Part shown: positions 26,626-36,268 of the stretch, in pieces
How the letters are laid out: the number at the start of each line of letters is the position of its first letter
Position numbering within the stretch: the stretch's first letter is position 1
Source of the DNA: Tepidiforma thermophila
GTDB lineage: Bacteria > Chloroflexota > Dehalococcoidia > Tepidiformales > Tepidiformaceae
Reading direction: 5' to 3'
Length of the DNA: 64,000 nucleotides
Assembly (NCBI RefSeq): GCF_002563855.1
Contig: NZ_PDJQ01000001.1
Coordinates: forward strand, 806,001 to 870,000
Notes under the pieces: model-generated
The model's database searches: none
What the model was told of the DNA's origin: nothing
The model's input: only the letters and a program-made list of their open reading frames with translations
Translations under genes and position numbers: made by a program

Positions 26626-27864
26626 CTACACCGCCATCAGCTCCGCCCACGCCTCGTCGGTAAACGCCTCCGCCGGCACCAGCTCCGGCCCGACCATCAC
26701 CGCCGCCGCCGCAAGGCCCAGCAGCGGGTTCTTCGCCCGCGCCTCCCGGAACCGGAGCTTCCGCGCCGTCGCTTCCGGCCCGAACTCCGCGTGGATCACC
26801 GCATCGAGCCGCGCCGCGAACCGCAGCCGCCGCATCCGCTCGGCCCGCTCCTCCGCATACGGCGTGAACAGCTCCGGCCGCCAGTCGTCGCTCCCCGTGA
26901 GCAGCTCACCGACGATCCGCACGTCGCGCAGCGAAATGCTCAGCCCCTGCCCCACAATCGGGTCATTGAAGCCGGCCGCATCGCCGATCAGCACCGCGCC
27001 CTCGCGCACCGGCGAATCGACCCACGTGCTCTGGTTCGGCACCGAGTGGCACGGACCCGCAATCCGCCCGGCCGCAATCGCCTCGCTCCCCGGGACCGAT
27101 GGCAGCCGGAACGCCTCGAGAAACCGCTCCGCCGCCCCCTCGCCGCTGAATCGCCCCTTCTGCTCGTACCCGTAGCTCAGGTAGAGCCGGTGCCGCCCGC
27201 CGCCCTGCGGGAACACGAAATACTGCACGTTCCCCTCCGTCCCCATGCTCTCCACCTCCTCCGGCCAGTCCGGCACGTCCTCCACCAGCAGCCCTGCAAA
27301 GAGGTGGTGCGGCTCGTCTTCGTACAGCGGGATGCCCAGCTGTTTCCGCACCTGCGAATTCCGCCCATCGGCGCCGACCACCAGCCGCGCCGTCGCCGCG
27401 AACGTCCCCGCCGCCGTCTCCCACGCGACTGACGGCGCCGGTCCCGCCTGCACCTCGAACCGCGTCACCCCGCGCACCGCGCTCGCGCCCGCCGCCATCG
27501 CCGCATCGAAGAGCGCCTGGCACGCGTTCGGGTGCCCGATCGCCAGCGGCCCGGGGACGCCCGGCAGGAACACCCGGAGGTCCAGCTTCTGCGCTTCTGC
27601 CTCCGCCGGGTCGATCCCTTCGCCATACTCCACGTGGTACGGGAGGTGGTGCTGGCTCACCCCTGCGAGGATTTCGTACAGGCCGGTCCGCCGCGCCTCG
27701 ACCACGCCCCACGGCGCAATCCACTCGCCGCGCACCACATCCCGGAACTGCGTCGTCCGCTCGAGGAGGAGCACCGACTTGCCGCCCCGGGCCAGCACCG
27801 TCGCCAGCCCGCTGCCCGCAATCCCGCCGCCGATGATGATGACGTCATACCGTTCCTTCGACAC
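26626..27864 (-). CDS. FAD-dependent monooxygenase / geranylgeranyl-reductase-like flavoprotein
   Basis: 412 residues from GTG at 27864. Dinucleotide-binding motif YDVIIIGGGIAGSGLATVLA at the N-terminus, the GADGRNSQVR (DG) motif in the middle and the second FAD motif GDAAGFNDPIVGQGLS near residue 290. This is the group-A flavoprotein hydroxylase layout; geranylgeranyl reductases share it. The substrate is unknown. Ends 50 bases before the MarR start and is divergent from an M20 peptidase gene. Confidence 0.85.
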   Translation of the reverse strand: MSKERYDVIIIGGGIAGSGLATVLARGGKSVLLLERTTQFRDVVRGEWIAPWGVVEARRTGLYEILAGVSQHHLPYHVEYGEGIDPAEAEAQKLDLRVFLPGVPGPLAIGHPNACQALFDAAMAAGASAVRGVTRFEVQAGPAPSVAWETAAGTFAATARLVVGADGRNSQVRKQLGIPLYEDEPHHLFAGLLVEDVPDWPEEVESMGTEGNVQYFVFPQGGGRHRLYLSYGYEQKGRFSGEGAAERFLEAFRLPSVPGSEAIAAGRIAGPCHSVPNQSTWVDSPVREGAVLIGDAAGFNDPIVGQGLSISLRDVRIVGELLTGSDDWRPELFTPYAEERAERMRRLRFAARLDAVIHAEFGPEATARKLRFREARAKNPLLGLAAAAVMVGPELVPAEAFTDEAWAELMAV

Positions 27865-27935
27865 GGGGGCACGGTCCTCTGTTCGGTGCTGTCTCCGCGC
27901 TCCACGCGCGTGCCGGTATCCTCTACCATCCGCCC

Positions 27936-29258
27936 ATGCCGCCACAAGCCATCGACTGGTCCGCCTTCGCCGACGAAGCCGTCGACCTCCTCTGCCGCTT
28001 CATCCGGGTCGATACCTCCAACCCGCCCGGCAATGAGCGGCTCGCCTGCGAGTTCCTCGGCGACATCCTCCGCCGCGAAGGCATCCCCTTCGAGCTCTAC
28101 GACGCCGGCAACGACCGCGTCTCCCTCCGCGCCGTCCTCCCCGGCGACGGCTCCAAACGGCCGTTCATGCTCCTCAACCACACCGACGTCGTCCCCGTCG
28201 AGCGCGAATTCTGGGACGTCGACCCCTTCGGCGGCGCCATCCGCGACGGCTACATCTGGGGCCGCGGCGCCCTCGATATGAAGGGCCTCGGCATCGCCCA
28301 GCTCATGACCTTCCTCACCCTCCGCCGCCTCGGCATCCCCCTCGCCCGCGATGTCGTCTTCTTCGCGCAGGCCGACGAAGAAGCCGGCAGCGAATACGGC
28401 ATGCGCTTCATCCTGCGCGAGCACCCCGAGACCATGGACGCCGAATACATCATCAATGAAGGCGGCGCCGCCACCACCGAGCTGTTCGGCGTCGAACGGC
28501 CCGTCTACAGCATCGCCGTCGCCGAAAAAGGCCCCCTCTGGCTCCGCCTCGTCGCCGAAGGCATGCCCGGCCACGGCTCCGTCCCACACGATGACAACGC
28601 CCTCGACCGCCTCGTCCGCGCCCTCGCCCGCATCCAGCAGTGGGAGCGCCCGCTCACCGTCTCGCCCGTCCTCGAAGAGTACTTCGCCCGCCTCGCCCGC
28701 GCCGGCATCTACCGCGGCGACCCGACCCCGCAGGGCCTCGCCGCCCGCGCCGCCGAAGACCCCCGTATCCGCGCCATGCTCACCAACACCATCAGCACCA
28801 CCACCGCCCGCGCCGGCATCAAGCACAACGTCATCCCCGCCTGCGCCGAAGCCACCCTCGATATCCGTCTCCTCCCCGGTGTCGACCCCGCCGAGTTCCA
28901 GGCCGAACTCGAACGCGTCATCGATGACCCCCGTATCCGCATCGAACAGGTCCACGTCCGCTCCTCCGACACCAGCCCGTACGACACCGAACTCTTCCGC
29001 TGCATCGAACAGGTCATCCACGAGTTCACCGAAGACGCCGTCGTTGTCCCCGGCATGACCCTCGGCTTCACCGACAGCGCCGAAACCCGCAACCGCGGCA
29101 TCATCTCCTACGGCTTCTCCGCCGGCCTCACCACCCCCGAAGTCGCCCGCGGCGTCCACGGCCACAACGAGCGGGTCAGCATCGAGGCCTTTACCCTCAC
29201 CTGCCGCCTCCTCTGGGAGGTCACCCGCCGGATGTGCGTCCGCGAACCCGGCGCGTGA
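27936..29258 (+). CDS. M20 family metallopeptidase / deacylase
   Basis: 440 residues with the di-zinc ligands of the family: the NHTDVVPV segment, the following WGRGALDMKG, the catalytic pair in QADEEAGSEYG and the late HGHNERVS. Cleaves an N-acyl amino acid or dipeptide. TACCAT at 27924-27929 ends 6 bases before the ATG, so the message is probably leaderless. Confidence 0.88.
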   Translation: MPPQAIDWSAFADEAVDLLCRFIRVDTSNPPGNERLACEFLGDILRREGIPFELYDAGNDRVSLRAVLPGDGSKRPFMLLNHTDVVPVEREFWDVDPFGGAIRDGYIWGRGALDMKGLGIAQLMTFLTLRRLGIPLARDVVFFAQADEEAGSEYGMRFILREHPETMDAEYIINEGGAATTELFGVERPVYSIAVAEKGPLWLRLVAEGMPGHGSVPHDDNALDRLVRALARIQQWERPLTVSPVLEEYFARLARAGIYRGDPTPQGLAARAAEDPRIRAMLTNTISTTTARAGIKHNVIPACAEATLDIRLLPGVDPAEFQAELERVIDDPRIRIEQVHVRSSDTSPYDTELFRCIEQVIHEFTEDAVVVPGMTLGFTDSAETRNRGIISYGFSAGLTTPEVARGVHGHNERVSIEAFTLTCRLLWEVTRRMCVREPGA

Positions 29259-29302
29259 GCCGCCCGCTCCCGCCCCCGCCGGTAATCGCCTACCATGCGC
29301 GC

Positions 29303-29965
29303 ATGACCGCACCATCCGCAGCAACCTACCCCGGCGGCCTCTCCGAGCTCGATTTCGTCGAGGCCTACGCCCGCTCCGCCCTCAAAAAGCCCGAGGCCGC
29401 CGCCGATGCCGCCCTCTCCCGCCTCGTCTTTGCCGAAGCCGGCGACCGCGCCATCCTCGCCGGGCTCATCGCCCAGGAGCTCGCCGAGGCCTGCCGCCGC
29501 CTCGTCGCCGTCTACCGCGCCCTCGCCGACCGCACCCACCCCGTCGCCCGGCGTCTCCTCGAACCGCTGCCCGGCGTCCTCGAATGGCAGCAGTTCGTCC
29601 ATGATGTCGCCGTCCTCTCCCCCGAGCAGGTCGTCCGCCACCTCTACCTCGGCGACGATGCCCTCGAATGGGCCCGGCTCCTCCGCAGCCAGCCCGACCT
29701 CGCCGACCTCTCCGGCCTCGTCGCCGCCGCCGAGGAGGGCAACCCCATGCTCCTCATCCCCGACCTCGCCCGCCGCAAGGTCGCCGAGACCATCTGGCTC
29801 GCCGGCGTGAGCGCTTCCGGCGAACCGGTCGCCTCCTCCTTCGGCGCCGACGAGGCCAGCGCCACCACCCTCGCCGACCTTACCGCCGATATCGCCGGCA
29901 TCGCCCGCGGCTTCCTCCTCTCCTACGTCAACGCCCGCCGCACCGCAGGGAGGCCGCCCTCCTGA
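29303..29965 (+). CDS. Hypothetical helical protein
   Basis: 220 residues, almost entirely alpha-helical by composition, with no motif I recognise. TACCAT at 29291-29296 and ATG at 29303 fix the start; an earlier in-frame start would overlap the peptidase gene and that box. It is 2 bases upstream of the P1 peptidase and probably cotranscribed. Confidence 0.65.
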   Translation: MTAPSAATYPGGLSELDFVEAYARSALKKPEAAADAALSRLVFAEAGDRAILAGLIAQELAEACRRLVAVYRALADRTHPVARRLLEPLPGVLEWQQFVHDVAVLSPEQVVRHLYLGDDALEWARLLRSQPDLADLSGLVAAAEEGNPMLLIPDLARRKVAETIWLAGVSASGEPVASSFGADEASATTLADLTADIAGIARGFLLSYVNARRTAGRPPS

Positions 29966-29967
29966 CC

Positions 29968-31023
29968 ATGACCCCCTGGCGCCACGGCCCGCGCAACGCC
30001 ATCACCGATGTCCCCGGCATCCGCGTCGGTCACTACACCGACCGCCGCGCAGCCACCGGCTGCACCGTCATCCTCTGTCCCGGCGCCCACGCCGCCGCCG
30101 TCGATGCCCGCGGCGGCGCACCCGGCACCCGCGAAACCGACGTCCTCGGCCTCGCCAACCTCGTCCGCACCTGCCACGCCGTCGTCTTCGCCGGCGGCAG
30201 CGCCTTCGGCCTCGCCGCCGCCGACGGCGTCATGCGCTGGTGCGCCGAACACGACATCGGCGTCGCCACGACGAAGCGGAAGGTCCCCATCGTCTCCGCC
30301 GCCGTCCTCTACGACCTCGCCCTCGGCGACCCCCACGCCTTCCCCGGGCCGCAGGAGGGCTACCTCGCCGCCGTCCGCGCACGCCGCGGCGCCGTCGCCG
30401 AGGGCTCCGTCGGCGCCGGCACCGGCGCCACCGTCGCCAAGCTCCTCGGCCCCGAACGCGCCCTCAAGGGCGGGGTCGGCACCGCAAGCCTCATCGGCCC
30501 GCGCGGCTTCGTCGTCGGGGCGCTCGCTGTCACCAACGCCGTCGGCGCCGTCTTCGACCCCGCCACCGGCGAGTGCGTCGCCAGTCCCCGCGGCGACAGC
30601 CCGGGCGAGTTCCTCTCCGTCCCCGCCGCCCTCGAACGGCGCACCGCCGCCATGGACGCCCTCCTCCAGCAGCCGGGGGCCGCCCCGGCCGCCCCCGCTC
30701 CGCCGGCGCCCGGCGGCACGCTCGAGAACACCACCCTCCTCTGCGTCGCGACCAGCGCCCGCCTCGAACCGCACGAACTCCAGCGCCTCGCCGTCCACGC
30801 CCACGACGGCTTCGCCCGCTGCGTCGTCCCCGCCCACACCCGCGGCGACGGCGACATCGCCTTCGCCCTCTCCATGGGCGAAACCCCGGCCGCGCCCGAT
30901 GACCTCCTCCTCCTCGGCGCCCTCGCTGCCGCTGCCGTCGAGACGGCCGTCCTCCGCAGCGTCCAGCTCGCCCGCGGCCTCAAGGGCGTCCCCGCCGCCG
31001 CAGAGTGGCGCTCCGCCGGCTGA
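29968..31023 (+). CDS. P1 / DmpA (S58) family aminopeptidase
   Basis: 351 residues. N-terminal ITDVPGIRVGHYTD is the family signature, and GSVGAGTGATVAK and TLENTTLL flank the self-cleavage site that generates an N-terminal nucleophile. A Pro/Ala linker near residue 240 precedes the TLENTTL site. Enzymes of this family release N-terminal D- or L-residues or cleave beta-peptides. Follows the hypothetical gene with a 2-base gap. Confidence 0.87.
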   Translation: MTPWRHGPRNAITDVPGIRVGHYTDRRAATGCTVILCPGAHAAAVDARGGAPGTRETDVLGLANLVRTCHAVVFAGGSAFGLAAADGVMRWCAEHDIGVATTKRKVPIVSAAVLYDLALGDPHAFPGPQEGYLAAVRARRGAVAEGSVGAGTGATVAKLLGPERALKGGVGTASLIGPRGFVVGALAVTNAVGAVFDPATGECVASPRGDSPGEFLSVPAALERRTAAMDALLQQPGAAPAAPAPPAPGGTLENTTLLCVATSARLEPHELQRLAVHAHDGFARCVVPAHTRGDGDIAFALSMGETPAAPDDLLLLGALAAAAVETAVLRSVQLARGLKGVPAAAEWRSAG

Positions 31024-31070
31024 AGCCGCCCTCCACGCCCGGAAGCCCGCCGCGCCCTATCCTGTTAGCC

Positions 31071-31703
31071 GTGCCCACCGAAGTCCTCGTCATCCGCCAC
31101 GCCGAAACCTACGGCAACATCGAAGGCCGCTTCTGCGGCCACTCCGAGACCGACCTCACCCCGCGCGGCATCGCCCAGGCCCGCGCCCTCGGCCTCCGCC
31201 TCCGCGGCCAGCAGTTCGATGCCGCCGCCTCCTCCGACCTCTCCCGCGCCATCCTCACCGCCCGCCACGCCCTCGAACACCACCCGGCCCCGCTCGACCC
31301 CCTGGCCGACCCCCGCCTCCGCGAGATGCACTACGGCGAGTGGGAAGGCCTGCCCGCCAGCGATATCGCCAAGACCCAGGCCGATCTCCTCGGCGAGTTC
31401 TTCACCGGCCGCCGCCACGCCGCGCCCGGCGGCGAATCGATCCAGCAGCTCCGCGAGCGGACTGCAGCCGCCCTCCGCGACCTCGTCGACCGCTACCAGG
31501 GCGGGCGCCTCGTCGTCGTCTCCCATGGCAACGCCATCGCTGCGCTCCTCGCCGAGCTCCTCGGCATGCCGCTCGAACGCACCTGGGCCTTCGCCGTGGC
31601 CAATACCTCGGTCACGCGGCTCACCTTCGGCCGGAGCGGCCGCGTCACCCTGGCCGCGTTCAACGACACCGCCCACCTCGAGGGCGTCGAACTCCCCTGG
31701 TGA
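31071..31703 (+). CDS. Histidine phosphatase (phosphoglycerate mutase superfamily)
   Basis: 210 residues from GTG at 31071. The catalytic RHAET motif is at residues 9-13, the acid is in LREMHYGEWEG and the second His in VVSHGN. TATCCT at 31058-31063 ends 7 bases before the start. Homologues act on small phosphate esters (alpha-ribazole phosphate, phosphoglycerate or phospho-sugars); the true substrate is not readable. Confidence 0.85.
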   Translation: MPTEVLVIRHAETYGNIEGRFCGHSETDLTPRGIAQARALGLRLRGQQFDAAASSDLSRAILTARHALEHHPAPLDPLADPRLREMHYGEWEGLPASDIAKTQADLLGEFFTGRRHAAPGGESIQQLRERTAAALRDLVDRYQGGRLVVVSHGNAIAALLAELLGMPLERTWAFAVANTSVTRLTFGRSGRVTLAAFNDTAHLEGVELPW

Positions 31704-31727
31704 ACTGCCCTGGCCAGCGTCCCCTGC

Positions 31728-31985
31728 TCAAGCCCCTGCCAGCGCCGGCAGCTCCTGCCGCGGCACCATGCCCTCCAGGATCCGCTCCAGCGCCATCGTG
31801 TGGCTGCACACCGACCAGTGCGCGAAGAAGTCGCAATTGCAGTGCCACTTCCCATCCACCAGCTCCACCACGTGGTCGCTGTTCTCCCCGTGGAACGCGA
31901 CCTGCAGGTTCTCTACGTGCATCCGGTGCCGCTCCTGCGCGTAGACCTTCGCCTTCTCGATTTTGCCAATCAGGCTCGAATGCAT
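31728..31985 (-). CDS. Small SWIM zinc-finger protein
   Basis: 85 residues from ATG at 31985 with the SD AAGGAGGG. The SWIM motif CNCDFFAHWSVCSH (C-x-C-x8-C-x-H) is intact near residues 49-62, and the preceding HVVELVDGKWH strand pair is the usual SWIM context. SWIM fingers bind DNA or protein partners; here it stands alone. Has its own consensus promoter and a leader hairpin. Confidence 0.8.
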   Translation of the reverse strand: MHSSLIGKIEKAKVYAQERHRMHVENLQVAFHGENSDHVVELVDGKWHCNCDFFAHWSVCSHTMALERILEGMVPRQELPALAGA

Positions 31986-32008
31986 GTCACCCTCCTTCGA
32001 GAAGCACG

Positions 32009-32036
32009 AACGGCGGCACCTTTCGGCGCCGCCGTT
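32009..32036 (-). promoter_or_regulatory. Leader hairpin of the SWIM gene
   Basis: AACGGCGGC / GCCGCCGTT, a 9-bp perfect stem with a 10-base loop that can pair further to a TTTC tip. It lies in the ~84-base leader between the predicted start near 32069 and the SD at ~31990. It could stabilise the message, bind a protein or control translation. Confidence 0.5.
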
Positions 32037-32075
32037 ACGGTCGGTGGATGCCTTTCGGTACATCCATACGCCCGC

Positions 32076-32105
32076 ACCCTACGCGCTCTCCGATCCCCCT
32101 GTCAA
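32076..32105 (-). promoter_or_regulatory. Consensus promoter of the SWIM gene
   Basis: Minus strand TTGACA (32100-32105), 18 bases, TAGGGT (32076-32081). The -35 is a perfect consensus, unusual in this window. Transcription would start near 32069. Confidence 0.7.
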
Positions 32106-32127
32106 CGAATTTTCACACTTCCGCATG

Positions 32128-32700
32128 TCAGGCCCCCTTCGCCGGCAGGCCCTCCGCCAGCCAGTCCTCCGCCCGCATGAAATACGGCTCCCGCCCGTGA
32201 ATCTCCGGCGGCACAATCACCCCCGCGTCCCGCGTCAGGATGTTCGCCACCACCCGGAGCCCTTCCTGCTTCTTCGGATTCCACCGGTACGTGTCCACGC
32301 TCAGGACGATGGGCACCACCAGCCCCTCGGGCGCATCGAACCAGAGAAAGAACGGGTTCGTCTCCTCGTTCGTCGGCCGCGATGGATCGTACTCCGGGTT
32401 CTTCTCTGCGAACCGCGTCACCCCCGCGATGTACCCCTTCCCGAACGCCGTGTGGAACCACATCACCTGCGCCGCCCCGTACTTCGTCGTCACCTTCCGC
32501 TTCGCGACCTCGAACGCCTCCGCCTCACTCGCGCACGGCAGCTTCCCGTGCATCCGCCAGAGGTGGAATTCCCGCGCGAACGCCGTCTTGGAAAGCGGGA
32601 TGCGCACCGGGTTCCGCTCCGCATACGGCAGCGTCACCGGCATCAGCTTCCCCGGCGAGGTCGGGATCTCCTCCCCGTCGATCGCCAGCTGCGTGCACAT
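32128..32700 (-). CDS. Conserved-looking hypothetical protein
   Basis: 190 residues, beginning MCTQLAIDGEE, with many aromatic and charged residues (for example TAFAREFHLWRMHGK and GLVVPIVLSVDTYRWNP). No signal peptide or membrane segment. I recognise no family. It sits 12 bases after the tungstate ATPase stop on the same strand, so it may be the last gene of that operon. Confidence 0.6.
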   Translation of the reverse strand: MCTQLAIDGEEIPTSPGKLMPVTLPYAERNPVRIPLSKTAFAREFHLWRMHGKLPCASEAEAFEVAKRKVTTKYGAAQVMWFHTAFGKGYIAGVTRFAEKNPEYDPSRPTNEETNPFFLWFDAPEGLVVPIVLSVDTYRWNPKKQEGLRVVANILTRDAGVIVPPEIHGREPYFMRAEDWLAEGLPAKGA

Positions 32701-32712
32701 CGCCCCTCCAGC

Positions 32713-33663
32713 CTACTCCGCCAGCCGCCCGTCGTCGCCGTAGCGCAGCACCGCATCCGGCGGTGCCGAAGCCGCTGCCTCGTCCCCCGGCGCCGGCGGG
32801 TTCGCCCCCGGCGGCACCGCCACCCGGATGATGCGGCCCTCTGCGCGCCCCTCGGCCGCCAGCTGCGTTCCGAGGTCGACCACCCGTTCTACAACGAACC
32901 GGGCGGCCGGCTGTTCGCCGCCCAGCGCCAGCGCCCCCGGGCGGACTGCCAGACTGCCCAGCACCGTGTACCCGAAGAACGCTGCCGCAGCCAGCGTTGG
33001 CGGCCGCCGGAACACCTGCCCCGCCGGCCCCTGCGCCTCCACCCTCCCCGCCAGCAGGAGCACGAGCTCCTGCGCCAGTAGCAGCGCCTCATCACGGTCG
33101 TGCGTTACCAGCACCACCGTCGCCCGCGACGCTGCCAGCATCGCCGGCAAATCGGCCAGCAGGCTCTCCCGCGACGGCCCGTCGAGCCCGCTCAGCGGTT
33201 CATCGAGCAGCACGAGGTCCGCCTCCAGCGCCAGCGCCCGGGCAAGGTTCACCCGCTGCGCCTCGCCGCCCGAGAGCTGCAGCGCGTCACGCTCCAGCAG
33301 GTGCCCCACGCCGCACAGCTCGGCCACCCGCGCGATCCGCTGCCGCCGCCCGTCCGGGCCGACCCCCCGCAGCCGGAGCGCCAGGTCGAGGTTCTCCCGC
33401 ACCGTCCCCCGCAGGAACACCGCCCGCTGAAAGGCGAACGCCGCCCGGCGCGGCCCGGCCCGTTCCGCCGGTTCGCCGTCAAGCAGCACCTTCCCCCGCG
33501 CCGGCCGCTCGAGCCCCGCCGCCAGCCGCAGCAGCGTCGTCTTCCCCGCGCCATTCGGTCCGAGCACCGCGGTGGTCGCCTGCTGCCCGAGCGCCAGCTC
33601 CGGCACCGCCAGCACCGTGCGCCCCTGTTTCCGCGCCTCGACTCCCCAAAAGCAGACTTCCAT
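32713..33663 (-). CDS. tupC: ABC transporter ATP-binding protein, tungstate/molybdate type
   Basis: 316 residues. Walker A GPNGAGKTT near residue 36, signature LSGGEAQR, Walker B LVLLDEPLSGLDG and the H-loop VTHDRDEA. The ~100-residue C-terminal extension is an oxyanion-transporter regulatory domain. Its ATG shares one base with the permease stop (TGATG), so translation is coupled. It energises oxyanion import. Confidence 0.85.
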   Translation of the reverse strand: MEVCFWGVEARKQGRTVLAVPELALGQQATTAVLGPNGAGKTTLLRLAAGLERPARGKVLLDGEPAERAGPRRAAFAFQRAVFLRGTVRENLDLALRLRGVGPDGRRQRIARVAELCGVGHLLERDALQLSGGEAQRVNLARALALEADLVLLDEPLSGLDGPSRESLLADLPAMLAASRATVVLVTHDRDEALLLAQELVLLLAGRVEAQGPAGQVFRRPPTLAAAAFFGYTVLGSLAVRPGALALGGEQPAARFVVERVVDLGTQLAAEGRAEGRIIRVAVPPGANPPAPGDEAAASAPPDAVLRYGDDGRLAE

Positions 33664-34355
33664 CAGCGCGCCCGCTGCTGCACGCGCGTGAGCACGAGGT
33701 TCACCGCAAACGCCATCGCCAGCAGGATGATCCCCAGCGCCAGCGCCCGCTCGGTGTTCCCCCGGCTCGTTTCGGTCACGATCGCCGTCGTCAGCACCCG
33801 CGTCTGCCCCTGCAGATTCCCCCCGACCGCCATCGACGCGCCGACTTCCGAGACCACACCCCCGAAGCCGGCCATCACCGCCGCCAGCAGCCCGAGCCGC
33901 GCCTCCCGCGCCAGCAGCCACAGCCGCCGCAGCCGGCCTGCGCCCAGCATCTGCAGCAGCTCCGGCAGCTCCGGCGGCAGCGCCTGCACCGCCGCCGTCG
34001 TAAATCCGATGACCAGCGGCGTCGCGATCAGGAACTGGGCGATGACCATCGCCTCCTTCGTGTAGATCAGCTCCAGCCCGCCCAGCGGCCCCGACCGCAC
34101 CAGCAGCAGCCACACCACCAGCCCCACCACCACCGGCGGCATCCCCATGCCCGTATTCACCGCACCCAGCACCAGCATCCGCCCGGGGAAGCGGCTCCGC
34201 GCCAGCGCATACCCGGCCGGCACCCCGGCCAGCATCGCCAGCGCCGTCGCCGCCCCGGAGACGTACACCGTCCGCAGCGCAATCTCCCGCACCTCCCGGT
34301 CCCCCGAGACGATCAGCCGCACGGCTTCGGCCAGGCCGCCCCAGAGCTCCCCCAT
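33663..34355 (-). CDS. tupB: ABC transporter permease, tungstate type
   Basis: 230 residues with about five membrane helices and the BPD-type EAA loop region. It is the inner-membrane channel between the lipoprotein TupA and the ATPase TupC. Starts 3 bases after the tupA stop. Confidence 0.85.
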   Translation of the reverse strand: MGELWGGLAEAVRLIVSGDREVREIALRTVYVSGAATALAMLAGVPAGYALARSRFPGRMLVLGAVNTGMGMPPVVVGLVVWLLLVRSGPLGGLELIYTKEAMVIAQFLIATPLVIGFTTAAVQALPPELPELLQMLGAGRLRRLWLLAREARLGLLAAVMAGFGGVVSEVGASMAVGGNLQGQTRVLTTAIVTETSRGNTERALALGIILLAMAFAVNLVLTRVQQRAR

Positions 34356-34358
34356 CCG

Positions 34359-35276
34359 CTACCGCCCCGCAGCCCCGGGCTGCCTCGACGCGTCGGGCAC
34401 GAAGAGCGGCTCCCCGTACCGGTCCTTCCCGAACTCGCCGATGGCCCGCTGCGTCTCCGGCGCGACCAGGAACTCGGCCCACGCCCGCGCCTGCGCCGCC
34501 TTCACCCCGCGGTGTTTCTCCGGGTTCACCACATACACGTGGTAGACGTTCCGCAGCCGCTCCCCGCCCTCGAACACCACCTCCAGCGACAGCCGGTCCC
34601 GCAACGCCAGGTAGGTCGCGCGGTCAGTCAGCGTGTAGGCCCGGCGCTGATCGGCGATGTTCAGGGTCGCCCCCATCCCCTGGCCCGTCTCCTCCCGGCG
34701 GGGCACCCTCCCGGGGTCGATGCCTGCCGCCGCCCAGAGCCCCAGCTCCTTCGCGTGCGTGCCCGAGTTGTCCCCGCGCGACACAAACCCGCCGGACGCC
34801 GCGATCCGCCGCATCGCCTCCTCGATGCTGCCAGCACCGCGGACCCGCGCCGGGTCGCCCTTCGGCCCCACCAGGACGAAGTCGTTGTGCATCACCAGCC
34901 GCCCTTCAACCAGGTCGCCCCGCGCAACCAGCGGCTGCTCGGCTTCCGGGGCGTGGCTCAGCACGGCGTCCGCGTCCCCCTTCCGCGCCATCTCCAGCGC
35001 CGCCCCCGAGCCGACCGCAATCACCTTCACCTGCACCCCGGTCTGCGCCTCGAACAGCGGCACGAGCAGGTCGAGCAGCCCGCTGTCCTGCGTGCTTGTC
35101 GTCGTCGCGAGGATCATGCTCCCGCCGATCGTCGCCGCGCTGCCCGGGGCTGCCCCGCCCCCGCAGCCGGCCGTCGCCGTCAGCGCCAGCGCAGTCGCCG
35201 CGCCGAGCACTGCCCGAACCGTCAGCTGCGCACGGCCGCGCAGTCGCACCATGCGCCGCACTGCTTCGAGCGACAT
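34359..35276 (-). CDS. tupA: Tungstate-binding lipoprotein
   Basis: 305 residues. The N-terminal signal ends in a lipobox (TATAGC), followed by the TupA hallmark ATTTSTQDSGLLD, which binds the oxyanion. The LSHAPEAEQP and DNSGTHAKE segments are also typical. It captures tungstate outside the membrane, probably for aldehyde or formate oxidoreductases encoded elsewhere. Confidence 0.9.
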   Translation of the reverse strand: MSLEAVRRMVRLRGRAQLTVRAVLGAATALALTATAGCGGGAAPGSAATIGGSMILATTTSTQDSGLLDLLVPLFEAQTGVQVKVIAVGSGAALEMARKGDADAVLSHAPEAEQPLVARGDLVEGRLVMHNDFVLVGPKGDPARVRGAGSIEEAMRRIAASGGFVSRGDNSGTHAKELGLWAAAGIDPGRVPRREETGQGMGATLNIADQRRAYTLTDRATYLALRDRLSLEVVFEGGERLRNVYHVYVVNPEKHRGVKAAQARAWAEFLVAPETQRAIGEFGKDRYGEPLFVPDASRQPGAAGR

Positions 35277-35321
35277 GTCCGATGGAGCATATCGACCCGC
35301 CCGCTGCCGCTCAACCGCCGC

Positions 35322-36188
35322 TCAGGCCGGGGCCAGCACCCGGTCCAGCCAGCCGATGATGTCCGCCATCACCTGGTCGCGGTTGATCTCGTTCAGCATC
35401 TCGTGGCGGCCGCCCGGGTAGAACAGCCGGTCGATCCGCTGCACGCCCGCCTCGCGCCACCGCGCTTCGAGCAGCCGCAGCCCTTCGAGCCCCCGGTTGA
35501 TTGGGTCCGCATCGCCCGCCACCAGCAGCACCGGCAAATCCGGGCGAATCCGCGCCAGCACCTCCGCCGGCGGCAGTTCGAACACGTTCACCCGTTCCCG
35601 CCGGACCGTCTGTTTCTCGAAGCCGCACCACGGGTCCGCGATGTACGCGTCGACCTCCGCCGGGTCACGGCTCAGCCAGTCGTAGGGCGTCCGCGCCGGT
35701 TCGAAGGCGGCGTTCGGGTTGAAGACCGGCGGGGCCTCCCCCGGCCGCGGCGGCTCCGTCGCCGAACTCCCCGAGAGCACCAGCGCCGCAATCTCCCGCG
35801 AGCCCTCCGGCGCCCACCGCTGCGCAATCCCGGCGCCCATGCTGTGCCCAAACAGCACCGCCGGCCGCCCCGGGTGGGCCGCCTTCGCTGCTTCGACGAC
35901 CTGCCCGATGTCTGCCACCATCGCCGCGAACGCGGCAGCCCCGTCGAGCCCGAAATCCCCCAGCCCGCCCGGGCCCGCCGACCGCCCGTGTCCGCGGTGG
36001 TCGATGCCCACCACCGCATACCCCGCCGATGTCAGCGCCTCCGCGAACCGGCGGTAGCGTCCGAGGTGCTCCGCAGCGCCGTGCGCGATCACCACCGTCG
36101 CCCGCGCTGGCCCGTCCGGTTCCCACCGTGTGCCGACCAGCCGGAAGCCGTCGACCCGCGACCGCAGCGCGAATTCCGTCTCGTTCAC
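35322..36188 (-). CDS. Alpha/beta hydrolase, monoacylglycerol-lipase-like
   Basis: 288 residues from a GTG start. Nucleophile elbow FGHSMGAG with Ser near residue 112, an oxyanion region [10 protein letters not shown] and late GDADPINRG and GGRHEML carrying Asp and His of the triad. Hydrolyses a lipid ester or similar. TATGGT (36198-36203, minus strand) ends 9 bases before the start. Confidence 0.85.
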   Translation of the reverse strand: MNETEFALRSRVDGFRLVGTRWEPDGPARATVVIAHGAAEHLGRYRRFAEALTSAGYAVVGIDHRGHGRSAGPGGLGDFGLDGAAAFAAMVADIGQVVEAAKAAHPGRPAVLFGHSMGAGIAQRWAPEGSREIAALVLSGSSATEPPRPGEAPPVFNPNAAFEPARTPYDWLSRDPAEVDAYIADPWCGFEKQTVRRERVNVFELPPAEVLARIRPDLPVLLVAGDADPINRGLEGLRLLEARWREAGVQRIDRLFYPGGRHEMLNEINRDQVMADIIGWLDRVLAPA

Positions 36189-36268
36189 GGAGCCCGCACC
36201 ATAGGCAGCCCGTCTCCTGCCGTCAACCCTCCCGCCAGCCGCCGAACCGCTGCTATGCTTTTCCTGAA

